26,242 nt of DNA. Origin: JADFRD01 sp964491015. GTDB taxonomy: Bacteria > Fidelibacterota > Marinisomatia > Marinisomatales > TCS55. The stretch's first letter is position 1. Every line of letters starts with the position of its first letter. The notes under the pieces were generated by a model. That model saw nothing but the letters and a program-made list of their open reading frames with translations. It searched no databases and was not told the origin of the DNA. A program made the translations under genes and the position numbers. The DNA is taken from the NCBI GenBank assembly GCA_964491015.1, contig CAZBEY010000025.1, positions 1-26,242 of the forward strand, in the 5' to 3' direction. Positions 5,826-15,400 of this stretch are shown one piece after another.

Positions 5826-7844
5826 TTAAATGCGCTCGGCGACCAATTCGGCAATATCAAAGATTTCCATTGTTTCATCCCGGCCAGTCACTTTTCGTGC
5901 ATCTTCCATCATTATCATGCAAAAATTGCAGGATGTAGCTACTTTTGAGGCTCCTGTTTCGATGGCTTCTTCAAAACGTTCAATATTGATCCGCTTACCT
6001 GTATTGATTTCGTACCACATATTTCCTCCTCCGGCGCCGCAGCAGAAACTTTTGTCCCTGTTCTTTTCCATTTCAATAAGATCATTTCCGTTGGTCAGAA
6101 CCGATTGCAATACTTCCCTGGGAGCATTGTATTCACCTTGATGCCTTCCTACATAACAAGCATCGTGAAATGTTACTTTTTCAGTGATGTTTTTATCAGG
6201 GGTAATTTTTCCTTCAATAATTAATTGTGAAATAAACCGGGAATGATGGATCACTTCTAAATCGGCCCCCATTGCACCATAGTCATTTTTCAGAGTAGTT
6301 AAACAATGGGGACATTGTGTAATGATTTTTTTGATACCATACTTTTCAAAATTTTCCATATTCTGAGCCGCCTGCATCTGGAATAAATATTCATTCCCAA
6401 TCCGCCGGGCTGAATCTCCGGTACAGGTTTCCTCATTTCCCAGTACAGCATAATCCACCTTGGCTTCATTGAGAATTTTTATGATAGATCGGGATATGTC
6501 TTTCCCCCTATCGTCATAGGCTCCGGCGCATCCGGCCCAATATAAAAATTCTGCTGATTTTTTATCTCTCATCACTGGGACATTCAGACCTTCCATCCAT
6601 TTTTCTCTATCCTGCGGTGACATGCCCCATGGATTTCCATAGGTTTCAATCTTATTGAAAACATCCATGGCATCTTGGGGGAAATTGCTCTCCATGAGAA
6701 CTAAATCCTGGCGAATATGCAAAATGTCCACCATTGGTTCATTTCCTACCGGACAAACTTCAAGACAAAATCCGCAGGTGGTGCATGACCAAGCAGCTTC
6801 TTCAGTCAGCATCCATTTGGTCAGTGGGGCCGTAGTTTCTTCCCCATTGACAAGTGAAGTCAAATTTTCATTAAAATAATAGCGCTTATTGATTTCAATG
6901 GCGGATGGAGATAGTTCCTTCCCAGTGACATATGCCGGGCACATATCCTGACAGCGATTACACATAATGCATGCGTACCCGTCCAAAAGCCCCTTCTGGG
7001 GTAAGTGTTCTAATCGGGAGGCTCCAAATTGTTCAACGCTTTCATCTTCTAGATCCATTATTTCTAATGTCGATGGTGATGGTCTATCCTTGGCTGCCAT
7101 GTAATTGAGGGGACCCATGAATAAATGGGCATGTTTGGAATAGGGGAAATAGGGCAGGAATGCTAAAATTAATCCCAAAGCTAACCACCAACTAACATGC
7201 TCACCAATGATTAACGATAATTGAGTCATGCCTGATCCAGTCCACAGGAATGATAGCAGCGTGGCAAATGGCTGGCTCCAATCGTAGCCATGAATAGCCA
7301 CTTCGAACGAAGCGCCAATAAATCGGAAGCCCACATGACACAGGATAAATAGCCCAACAATTAATGAATCCCGGCGCATACCTTTTCTGGCTGACTCGCT
7401 TAATAAAACCGGTTTATTAACAACAAGATTTTGATCTTTAGCAATGAATCGCCTAAAGATGAAATATTTCACTCCACCCAAAACTAGCAGACTAAAAATG
7501 TCTACAAAAAACCGATAGATATCTCCAATGATATGATTGGGAAGAAAATGGAACCCGGGAATCATGCCGTGGAGAACATCAATTACATTTACAACCATGT
7601 ACAACGTAAAGCCCCAGGCAACAGCAGCATGGATCCCACCCACAATGGGGCGGGTTTTAAACAGGGTTTTCTGGCTTAGAAAGATACTGAGACCTTTTGG
7701 AAAATTGGAGATGGCTTGTTTCCAATTGATTGCATCACTCCCCCGCCCGATCACCTTAAACATTTTACTAAATGTCACCCATGACAAACCTATGGATACA
7801 AGAACAAGTATTATAAAAAATGTTCTTTCTAGAGGATAAAGCAT
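5826..7844 (-). CDS. Membrane Fe-S ETF:menaquinone oxidoreductase, HdrD-like (EtfD/EMO type)
   Basis: Likely takes electrons from reduced EtfAB and passes them to menaquinone in the inner membrane, linking acyl-CoA oxidation to respiration. Of its 672 residues, about 8-24, 70-92, 112-130, 160-178, 193-212 and 217-234 are hydrophobic spans resembling the haem b NarI-type domain. Two [4Fe-4S] ferredoxin motifs follow (C292, C295, C298, C302 and C354, C357, C360, C364). Then come two HdrD-type CCG domains: C439, CTG at 474, C511/C514; and C563, CCG at 601-603, C639/C642. The CTGDSARRIGNE form of the first CCG is typical of the ETF-linked branch (mycobacterial EtfD, Syntrophomonas DUF224 protein). 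Position directly downstream of etfBA supports this over a heterodisulfide or lactate role. Confidence 0.88.
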   Translation of the reverse strand: MLYPLERTFFIILVLVSIGLSWVTFSKMFKVIGRGSDAINWKQAISNFPKGLSIFLSQKTLFKTRPIVGGIHAAVAWGFTLYMVVNVIDVLHGMIPGFHFLPNHIIGDIYRFFVDIFSLLVLGGVKYFIFRRFIAKDQNLVVNKPVLLSESARKGMRRDSLIVGLFILCHVGFRFIGASFEVAIHGYDWSQPFATLLSFLWTGSGMTQLSLIIGEHVSWWLALGLILAFLPYFPYSKHAHLFMGPLNYMAAKDRPSPSTLEIMDLEDESVEQFGASRLEHLPQKGLLDGYACIMCNRCQDMCPAYVTGKELSPSAIEINKRYYFNENLTSLVNGEETTAPLTKWMLTEEAAWSCTTCGFCLEVCPVGNEPMVDILHIRQDLVLMESNFPQDAMDVFNKIETYGNPWGMSPQDREKWMEGLNVPVMRDKKSAEFLYWAGCAGAYDDRGKDISRSIIKILNEAKVDYAVLGNEETCTGDSARRIGNEYLFQMQAAQNMENFEKYGIKKIITQCPHCLTTLKNDYGAMGADLEVIHHSRFISQLIIEGKITPDKNITEKVTFHDACYVGRHQGEYNAPREVLQSVLTNGNDLIEMEKNRDKSFCCGAGGGNMWYEINTGKRINIERFEEAIETGASKVATSCNFCMIMMEDARKVTGRDETMEIFDIAELVAERI

Positions 7845-7963
7845 AGCTTGTTTAGTTGTTAAAAGTGAGCGGTAATCGGTGAGATGTAATAAAAAAGCGA
7901 CTGTGACAGTATTTCAATCATTCAACCTTCCATCTGTCCGCTAAAGTCTTAATCCTAATCCGT
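7845..7963 (-). other. Intergenic spacer between etfA and the oxidoreductase
   Basis: 119 bp without a reading frame or terminator that I can support. It contains a short palindrome ACTGTGACAGT (7900-7910) and a direct repeat ATCCGTTC near the etfA stop. The genes on both sides are co-oriented and functionally linked, so read-through is likely. Confidence 0.4.
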
Positions 7964-8932
7964 TCATCCGTTCAGCGCCTCGGTCAATTTGGGAATAATT
8001 TCCAGTATATCTCCTACAACGCCATAATCTGCAATTTCGAACAGCGGTGCATTCGGGTCTTTGTTTATGACAATAATATTTTTTGATCCCTTCATTCCAA
8101 CCACATGTTGAATAGCACCGGATATTCCCAAGGCAAGATACAATTTTGGAGCCACCGTTTGACCAGAGCTTCCTACCTGATGTTGAGACTTCAACCATCC
8201 TGCATCCACAACAGGTCGTGAAGATGCCAGTTCAGCGCCCAAGGCGTTTGCCAATTCTCGCGCCAGGGGGATATTTTCTTCTTTTCCAATCCCTCTTCCA
8301 ACTGAAACAATCGATTCAGCGCTGGAAAGATCCACGCCACCTGCTTCTTCCTGGAATGGCTCTTCCGGTATTGTTTTAATAATAGATGGATCCAAATCGA
8401 TATTAATTGAACGAATGGCTGCAGAGCCGCTTTGAATGTTTTCTGAAGAAAAAGCAGCCGATTGAAAACTAACTAAAATGGGACCTCCCCCAACCGGTTT
8501 CAATTCTACTGCCAGTTTAGAATTAAAAACCTGCTTATAAAAAATAGGTTTTCCATTATCGATTGTAAATGATACAACATCATTCAAAAAAGGCCTCATT
8601 AATTTTGCGCTGACCCTTGGCATATTATCCCGGGCTTGATATGTATGTCCTAAAAAAACATAGTCGGGGTTTTCTGCAAGAATCACTTGAGCAACAGCAG
8701 CAGAATATCCATCGGCAGTGTAATAATTTAAGTTTTCATTTTCCAGTGTAAGCACCTCCTCCACGGAAAATTGAGAAGCCTCTTTTCCAAGTGCAGATGC
8801 TCCTGCTCCCAGAGCCAACACACCGACAGATAGGCCAAGCTCTTTTCCTATTTGCTGCGCCCCGCTGATGGCTTCTAAACTCATGCGGTGGATGGTGTTT
8901 CCTTTATTTTCAAGTACGACAAGAATATTCAT
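7964..8932 (-). CDS. etfA: Electron transfer flavoprotein, alpha subunit
   Basis: FAD-binding subunit of the soluble heterodimer that collects electrons from acyl-CoA dehydrogenases. The N-terminal half has the EtfA adenine-nucleotide-like fold (MNILVVLENKGN, then YVFLGHTYQARDNMPRVSA). The C-terminal third is the conserved FAD domain, with VGSSGQTVAPKLYLALGISG, QHVVGMKGS, VINKDPNAPLFEIADYGVVGD. About 322 aa is normal. Two ATGs are adjacent at 8935 and 8932. The AGGAGGA at 8937-8943 is only 1 nt from the first but 4 nt from the second, so the second is preferred. That ribosome site overlaps the etfB stop, indicating tight coupling. Confidence 0.95.
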   Translation of the reverse strand: MNILVVLENKGNTIHRMSLEAISGAQQIGKELGLSVGVLALGAGASALGKEASQFSVEEVLTLENENLNYYTADGYSAAVAQVILAENPDYVFLGHTYQARDNMPRVSAKLMRPFLNDVVSFTIDNGKPIFYKQVFNSKLAVELKPVGGGPILVSFQSAAFSSENIQSGSAAIRSINIDLDPSIIKTIPEEPFQEEAGGVDLSSAESIVSVGRGIGKEENIPLARELANALGAELASSRPVVDAGWLKSQHQVGSSGQTVAPKLYLALGISGAIQHVVGMKGSKNIIVINKDPNAPLFEIADYGVVGDILEIIPKLTEALNG

Positions 8933-8941
8933 CATTTCCTC

Positions 8942-9712
8942 CTAATTAATCCGTATTTCGTTTTTAAACACATTGACCAATTTAATCACTACCTCATCGA
9001 TAGAACCATTCAGCATGATGGTTTGTTTTTCAGCTTTTTGAACAAATAATTTCTTAAATGATTGTTGGGGTTCAACATTGTTTAAATCACTAAAAGAAAC
9101 GGTTTTTATTTCCTTTTTCTTTGCAGTCATAATCCCCCTTAATGATGGGTATCGAGGTGTATTTAAACCAGATTGAATTGCCAAACTTGCCGGCATAGCC
9201 ATACTTTGCCATTGGGACCATCCGGATTCCAGTTCTCGCTTGACTCTGATTTTTCCGTCCTGAACCTCAGTGGCTATCACCAGAGTGGCTGTAGACAATC
9301 CCAACAGCTCACCCGTTAAAACACCCGTTTGACCGAAACCGAGGTCATCTGATTGTAATCCGGATAAAATAAGATCAGGCATTTCTTCACGAATCACTTT
9401 GGCCAAGACGGTTGCAATTGTTAAAGGGTCTGTGCAATAAGGCAACTCTTCTTTAATATGGATTGCCCTGTCCGCTCCTTTTGCCAGCGCTTCACGAATG
9501 GTTTTTTGACACCGATCCGGTCCCAGTGAAATCACAAAAACTTCACTTTCTCCTGTTTTCTCTTTGATTTGTAATGCCTCTTCTAAAGCATAATTGTCAC
9601 TTTCATTCATTTCAAATGGTAAGCCATCTTCCTGTATCCATTGATCATCTGAGGACACATTAAAAGATGCTTCACGTCCGGGAATTTGTTTTACCAATAC
9701 ACAAATTTTCAT
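8942..9712 (-). CDS. etfB: Electron transfer flavoprotein, beta subunit
   Basis: AMP-binding partner of EtfA. Recognised from MKICVLVKQIPG at the start, the NESDNYALEEALQIKE region, VISLGPDRCQKTIREALAKGADRAIHI, and the EtfB signature zone (RELESGWSQWQSMAMPASLAIQSG, then PRYPSLRGIMTAKKK). At 256 aa it has the normal length. It heads the minus-strand operon etfB-etfA-oxidoreductase-carboxyltransferase; a 9776-9806 inverted repeat lies upstream in the divergent control region. The canonical EtfAB pair plus a membrane HdrD-like protein suggests a conventional, non-bifurcating electron route, though bifurcation cannot be excluded by eye. Confidence 0.95.
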   Translation of the reverse strand: MKICVLVKQIPGREASFNVSSDDQWIQEDGLPFEMNESDNYALEEALQIKEKTGESEVFVISLGPDRCQKTIREALAKGADRAIHIKEELPYCTDPLTIATVLAKVIREEMPDLILSGLQSDDLGFGQTGVLTGELLGLSTATLVIATEVQDGKIRVKRELESGWSQWQSMAMPASLAIQSGLNTPRYPSLRGIMTAKKKEIKTVSFSDLNNVEPQQSFKKLFVQKAEKQTIMLNGSIDEVVIKLVNVFKNEIRIN

Positions 9713-9775
9713 TTTAATTTTTATCCTTCATTTAGAATTAAAAAAATATGCTTGTTGCCAAAAAATTGTTCTTTC

Positions 9776-9806
9776 ACTTTAAATAAACTTATGTCTTATT
9801 TAAAGT
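9776..9806. promoter_or_regulatory. Perfect 11-bp inverted repeat upstream of etfB
   Basis: ACTTTAAATAA and TTATTTAAAGT flank a 9-nt spacer, 64 bp upstream of the etfB start and 34 bp upstream of the 34-codon ORF on the opposite strand. The dyad in a divergent intergenic region suits an operator for a dimeric repressor of fatty-acid or ETF genes. No regulator gene is in the window. Confidence 0.5.
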
Positions 9807-9840
9807 TAAGTTCAATCGTCCATTTCTTCATTGGAAATTC

Positions 9841-9945
9841 ATGACACATTTTTCCACTATTATTTTAGCAAATGTTCTTTTTATCTTTGGAACGCTCATT
9901 TTATTTTGGGCAATCTGGCGCTGGATCCAGCATCGTAAGTACTAA
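9841..9945 (+). CDS. Candidate 34-aa single-span membrane microprotein
   Basis: ATG at 9841 to TAA at 9943-9945. The peptide has a short polar N-terminus (MTHFST), one hydrophobic span of about 20 residues (ILANVLFIFGTLILFWAIW), and a positively charged tail (RWIQHRKY), as expected for a membrane peptide with its C-terminus inside. A weak GGAA lies about 7 nt upstream of the ATG. No homologous family is recognised; tiny subunits of respiratory complexes such as CydX or CcoQ have a similar shape. It is divergent from the ETF/quinone-reductase operon, and it could be an accessory subunit of that membrane enzyme. A chance frame of this size is possible, but its composition is strongly membrane-like. 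Confidence 0.5.
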   Translation: MTHFSTIILANVLFIFGTLILFWAIWRWIQHRKY

Positions 9946-9978
9946 AAAATTAGAAATTTTCTTTTTAAAAAAAAATAA

Positions 9979-10037
9979 TTGATAAAACTCCTAGTTTCGT
10001 GGTATACTTTACCACTGGCAAGGCACAGGCTTTGCCT
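9979..10037 (+). promoter_or_regulatory. Sigma70-like promoter and leader stem for the secreted-protein gene
   Basis: TTGATA (9979-9984) and TATACT (10003-10008) are separated by 18 bp, close to a sigma70 consensus promoter. The leader just downstream can form either of two overlapping 5-bp stems, GGCAA/TTGCC (10017-10036) or AGGCA/TGCCT (10021-10037). Downstream, AGGAGG at 10076-10081 is spaced 5 nt from the ATG at 10087. Confidence 0.5.
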
Positions 10038-10086
10038 ACCGAAGGAAGTTTTCAACCAAAACAAACTGCAAAAGCAGGAGGAAAAA

Positions 10087-12372
10087 ATGAAAAAACATTT
10101 GCTAAAAAGTTTTTTATTAGCTTTCACAGTATTTGCAACTTTACAGGCTCAATCTTTTTCCGGGTCTTATCAAATGACAGGTGTACACGTTGGTTATACA
10201 AATGTTGCGCGAGTCCCTGAAAGCCCGGAAGATTCAATAGCCAATTATTTAGTTGAAGCCCATTGGCCTAGTGTCGCTGCATCAGTGTTCTCGGCGCCAT
10301 TGTTAGGTTTCGCCCCTGGTGATACAATTGTTCTGGTGGAAACGCCTGATATTTTGCTTACACCATTTGGGCTCTCTGCTTATGGCATTGAACTCTCATT
10401 GGCGTTGGATCAAGATGCTGGTAGTATGCTCATACCCGGTGTAGAAGGGACATCAAACACTTACCCAACAACGGATACTGAAAATTGTTCAACATTTCTA
10501 TCAATCGCACCTGTTACCGATAATGCAAATATTGAGTATACAACGACAACAAATTCATATAATGCTACTGATGGAACCTTTACATGGGGATTTGGTATTT
10601 CACAATCCACTGTGTTTGACTGGTTTTCCGCACCCGCAGACTGGGAAAATCCAGGGAAAAATAATGGAACGTTAAAGGGTACTTTTAATTCAGATCAATC
10701 TGGATTTGATGTTTTAGAGGTGAATTGGCTTGCTGAAGACGGACAAGAAACGGACAGCGGCACTGATGATGATGGATTACGAAACAGGCATTTGGGAATT
10801 ACGATCGTTCCTGGAGATACGGTCACTGTTGCGGCACTCGCTGCATCAGGATTGCCCTTTAATGTTGGATCGTACCCGATTTTAGGTGGCGAAGGCGTAG
10901 ATCTGGATGGAGACGGTGAACCCGATGGAGTCGTTGATACAGATTGGGGATATTATTTCGATCCCTTCGGACCTGACGGCACCATGCTTAGTGGGGATGA
11001 ACCATTTCAATTCACCGGATATTATATGACTTTCAATGTCCTTTCAGCTATTGGTTTATTTGAAGGTTTGTTTGAGGCCACTTATGCTGCAACTGCTGAT
11101 TTAAGCACATCCTTTATTTTTGCAGCCGACTCAACTTTACAAACATTTGGTGCCCCATCGGCAATATCCAATGCAGTAGTAACCTCATTGGCTGATTCAC
11201 TAACAACCTGGATTAGTGCCGGTGTTGCTGCCTATATGGCTGAAGGTCTAAGTTTAGAAGAAGCCACAGCAAAAGCAACCGAAGATGCTCTGCAAGGTGG
11301 ATTACTCCAAGGGATTGGTGGTACTGAACTATTAGCAGCGGCAGTACCAGCAGATGATTTGTTCTTCTCTGAATTCATAGAAGGAGGAAGTAGTAACAAA
11401 GCATTTGAAATCTATAATGGAACCGGTGCAGACGTAGATTTATCGAATTATTATGTGTTGGGTAATTATAATGGAAACCCGTTTAGTGACACTTTGAGAT
11501 TCCCAGCCGGAACGATGCTGGCAAATGGGGATGTTTATGTTGTCGCCAATGAAAAAGCTGACTCGTTGATAATTGCTGAGGCAGACTCAATCATTGAAGA
11601 TCCTTATGGATCAGGCACATCATATATTGCAGTTTTTAACGGCGATGACGTTCGCGGTCTTTTCAAACTTGGTGATACTGATACAACCTGTATTGATCTG
11701 TTTGGCTTTTATGATCTTACCGCAGATACTTCTGAAGATCCAGGTTCTGGATGGGATGTCGCCGGTGTTGCCGCCGCCGCCAAAGACCATACACTGGTAA
11801 GAAAATCAAATGTTAATGGCGGGAATACTGACTGGACAGCCTCTGCTGGTACAGATGATGCCACATCCGAATGGGTCGTTTTGGATAAAGATACATTCAC
11901 CGATTTGGGAGGACATTCTTCTGATTACTTAGGTTGGACTTTCCCCGACGACTCAGATCATGATTATAATGGTGTGAACGGACGTTTGGTTTTTCAGATC
12001 GGTAATTCCTGTGTTCCAAATCTCCAAACAAGAGATGTATATGCTATATTTAGCAAAATAAATCTGGGAATAGAATCAGACGGAAATATTCCATTGGAAT
12101 TTGCAGTGCATGAAAATTATCCAAACCCATTTAACCCGACGACGAAGATTCGTGTTGACCTTCCGGAAGCTTCACCAACAGAAGTGACCGTGTGGAATAT
12201 GTTAGGTCAAAAAGTGGCGACCCTCTATGCAGGAGATCTTAATGCCGGAAGCCACTCAATTACATTCAATGCCCGTAACGATAATGGGATTATGCTCCCC
12301 AGCGGCGTTTACATCTACCGTGTTGAATCGGGTAGTCATATTGCTATGAAGAAAATGATGCTATTGAAATAA
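10087..12372 (+). CDS. T9SS-exported protein with lamin-tail domain
   Basis: Secreted or surface-attached protein of 761 aa. The start at 10087 is set by AGGAGG with 5-nt spacing and by the signal peptide it opens (KKHLLKSFLLAFTVFATLQAQ); the frame extends upstream but lacks such support. After a long unassigned region with an Asp-rich loop (about 270-290, DLDGDGEPDG), residues about 423-620 form a lamin tail domain (FFSEFIEGGSSNKAFEIYN, then SNYYVLGNYNG). The last 85 residues are a type IX secretion type A sorting domain (ENYPNPFNPTTKI, VTVWNMLGQKVATL, GVYIYRVESG, ending KKMMLLK). The role is unknown. Lamin-tail domains in exported bacterial proteins accompany nucleases, phosphatases and adhesins, but no catalytic motif is seen here. 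Confidence 0.85.
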   Translation: MKKHLLKSFLLAFTVFATLQAQSFSGSYQMTGVHVGYTNVARVPESPEDSIANYLVEAHWPSVAASVFSAPLLGFAPGDTIVLVETPDILLTPFGLSAYGIELSLALDQDAGSMLIPGVEGTSNTYPTTDTENCSTFLSIAPVTDNANIEYTTTTNSYNATDGTFTWGFGISQSTVFDWFSAPADWENPGKNNGTLKGTFNSDQSGFDVLEVNWLAEDGQETDSGTDDDGLRNRHLGITIVPGDTVTVAALAASGLPFNVGSYPILGGEGVDLDGDGEPDGVVDTDWGYYFDPFGPDGTMLSGDEPFQFTGYYMTFNVLSAIGLFEGLFEATYAATADLSTSFIFAADSTLQTFGAPSAISNAVVTSLADSLTTWISAGVAAYMAEGLSLEEATAKATEDALQGGLLQGIGGTELLAAAVPADDLFFSEFIEGGSSNKAFEIYNGTGADVDLSNYYVLGNYNGNPFSDTLRFPAGTMLANGDVYVVANEKADSLIIAEADSIIEDPYGSGTSYIAVFNGDDVRGLFKLGDTDTTCIDLFGFYDLTADTSEDPGSGWDVAGVAAAAKDHTLVRKSNVNGGNTDWTASAGTDDATSEWVVLDKDTFTDLGGHSSDYLGWTFPDDSDHDYNGVNGRLVFQIGNSCVPNLQTRDVYAIFSKINLGIESDGNIPLEFAVHENYPNPFNPTTKIRVDLPEASPTEVTVWNMLGQKVATLYAGDLNAGSHSITFNARNDNGIMLPSGVYIYRVESGSHIAMKKMMLLK

Positions 12373-12403
12373 TTAACTTCATCATCTTGTTTCAAGGATC
12401 ACT

Positions 12404-12440
12404 CAGACAGCTCCGCTTTTATGCGGGGCTGTCTGCTTTT
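12404..12440 (+). terminator. Intrinsic terminator after the lamin-tail gene
   Basis: 13-bp stem CAGACAGCTCCGC / GCGGGGCTGTCTG with one G-U pair, a 6-nt loop and CTTTT following. It lies 31 bp after the stop and only 18 bp before the ATG of the receptor gene. Confidence 0.85.
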
Positions 12441-12458
12441 AAAAAATCGAGCTATATT

Positions 12459-15400
12459 ATGAATCAAAAAAGAATTTTCCCACTATTTATCCTCTTTTTA
12501 TCAGGACAATTATTTGCCCAAAACGGGACAATCACCGGCAAAATCACCGACGCCGAAAATGACGACCCTCTTATCGGAGCGAATGTCCTAGTGGAAGGTA
12601 CATCTATGGGGGCAGCTTCCGATGTGGAAGGCCATTATACCATCATCAATGTCCCGGTTGGCGCTGTAACCATAAAAGCAACGTATATTGGTTATGAAGA
12701 GAAATCCATAAAATTGACAGTTACTCTGGGTGAAACAATAACATCAAATATTGAACTTGATCGGGAAGCGATTCAGATGGAAACGTATGTGGTTACCGCG
12801 TCTCGTAAGAGAGAACGAGTAGAAGATGCACCTGCTGCCATCAGTGTTATTACACAGAAAGAAATTCGTCGTGAAAGTAATACAAACTTGGGAGATTATT
12901 TAAAACAAGTTAAAGGGGTTGATTTTACCCAGTCAGGTGTAGACAGCTACAATTTAAGCGCAAGGGGATTTAATTCATCATTTAGTTCAAGATTATTAAC
13001 CTTAACCGATGGCAGAATGGCAAACATTCCTTCATTACGGTTGATTGCCTATAATGTCATACCCGTCTCTTTTGAAGATGTAAAACAATTTGAAGTTGTC
13101 CTGGGACCATCCTCTGCATTGTATGGCCCCAATGCGCATAGTGGTGTATTGAATATTATTACATCAACACCACGGGAATCTGTGGGGACTACTTTGAATA
13201 TTCAAAGTGGAACCTTGTCTCAGGATGGTGGTTATTTAAAAAAATTAACATTCCGTCATTCGTCTGTTTTTAAAGATTTTGGCTTTAAAGTTTCTGCTGT
13301 TGCTTTTGAAGCCCACGATTGGGAACATTTTAACGATGATGAATATGAAGGTCATGATCCTGCATTTCTTGGTCGGACACGCTTTATTCATAATGGAGTA
13401 GATGATTTAGGGCTAATCCCCATCAATACAGCAGAGTTTGGTAATCCTCAGTTTACTGAAGATATGTTAATGGATTTGATGACAGGGGAAATTGCTGACA
13501 ATGGTATAGATGATAACGGTAATGGATTCACCGATGAAAATCTCGATTGGACAGGTCTTTATTATAATGATAATATCGATGAGTTATTTACAGCAGGAAC
13601 TGAAGCGGGAAGTCCCGTGATTACTCAGGAGATGGTTGATGCTGCCGCAGATGATCCGTATAATAGGTATACATTGAACAATGGAACTGTGCTTTGGGGA
13701 GTGACGGCAGAGATGCTTGACCGGGCATATTCAGACGGACTTGATAATAATGGAAACGGTTTAATTGATGAAGGAATTGATACAGGCATTGACGATAATA
13801 CAGAAATATGGTATGACGCCTTTGATAATGACGGTGACGGAGAAATAGATGAGAAAGATGAAGTGGGCTCACGATGGATATCAAGATTCGGTAGCTATAA
13901 TTCCGGAACTCCCAACAGCGATTCTACAAATTGGGCTGGTTTTGGCTTTGGAGATTATAAATACGACAATAAGGGGAATATTTTATTTGATACAAATAAC
14001 GATGGCGTTTACGGTGGAGACGATGATTTCCATTTAAAATATCCGTCTAATTATCCTCGGTATGAATCTGATGCCAATGATGATGGTGTTGACGACTATC
14101 CAGATTTTTTAGTAAAAAACCTTCGTTATGACTTCCGGGCTGATTACGATCCAAATGACGATTTCACATTAAGTTTTTCCCATGGGTACGCCTATGCTAG
14201 AAACATCAATATAACGGGAATTGCCCGCTATTTGGCTGACGGTTGGGTTTATAAATATTGGCATGGGCGGTTACGATATAAAAATTTCTTCTTACAATCA
14301 TATCTTAATACCAGTTTCTCCGGAAGCCCTGATCATCCCACACGTAACCTGGCTACAGGAGGTAAAATCTATGATCGATCCGGTAAGTGGAGTACTCAAT
14401 TTCAACATTCTATGGAATTATTAAATGGGGATTTTAGATTTGTTTGGGGAATTGATTATTTCTTAACAATGCCGGATACCCGAGGAACCATTTTATCAGA
14501 TGATCAGCAAGTAGATCGCCGTGATAATAATGGTAATGGAGAAGCCTTATCTCCCATAAGTTATACAGATTTTAATGATAATTTTTTATACGATACCGGA
14601 GAGGAACTCAATGTTTGGTCTAATGATTCCACCGATCATGTAATAAACGCTATCATGGATGGTGTAGATAATGATGGCGATAGTGATGATTACAACGATG
14701 AGAACGGTAATGGAATCCCGGATCCCGGAGAGTCAGGTGTCAATGGTATCGGACAAGTGATTGCAGATGGTGTAGATAATGATGGCGATGGTAAAGTAGA
14801 TGAAAATATTGATGAAGGGATTGACGAGAAGAGTGAAGACAATCGGTATGTTGTTAATGAGCTTGGCTTATATTATCAATTAAACTGGAAAATTAATGAT
14901 AAATTTGAATTGGTCCATGCAACTCGATTCGATGCACACGATCGTTTAACAGATATGATTAATTTCAATAATTCTGATCGAAATTATAGTCCTTTAAACT
15001 GGAGGTTTAATTTTGATAAAACAAATGGTCTTCAGGTTTCACCTAAAATTGGATTGGTTTGGCGCCCTAAAGAAAACCAGAATTTTCGCCTCACCTATGC
15101 CCAAGCTTTTAATACACCGTCCAACCAAGCCCTATTCCTGGATATTTTTGTCACTCGCGTCGTCACATTTAAAGTGTATGCCCGGGGGGCCTACGGCGGC
15201 TACGTTTACCCGAGAACAGATAGTACAAATCAAATCTATTGGAAAGATCCTCGCCAAGCCTTCTTGTTGAATGAGTTTAATCCGGAAACACATATATTCT
15301 TCTACCCCTCTGCCGATCCTAAAATCCCAGGGTATTTCAAGAATGAGGTGGTTGATAGAGAAGAAATTTTTCCGGAATTGGTTAAAACACTTGAACTCGG

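Noticed and set aside
5826..7844. Heterodisulfide reductase or lactate/glycolate oxidase subunit
   Set aside because: Large N-terminal membrane domain, the CTGDSARR form of the first CCG motif and adjacency to etfBA favour an ETF:quinone oxidoreductase.
7900..7910. Operator palindrome ACTGTGACAGT between etfA and the oxidoreductase gene
   Set aside because: Short single copy, no second half-site or linked promoter; chance is a fair explanation.
10017..10037. Riboswitch in the leader of the secreted-protein gene
   Set aside because: Only two short alternative stems are present; no conserved aptamer core, such as that of c-di-GMP-I, can be matched.
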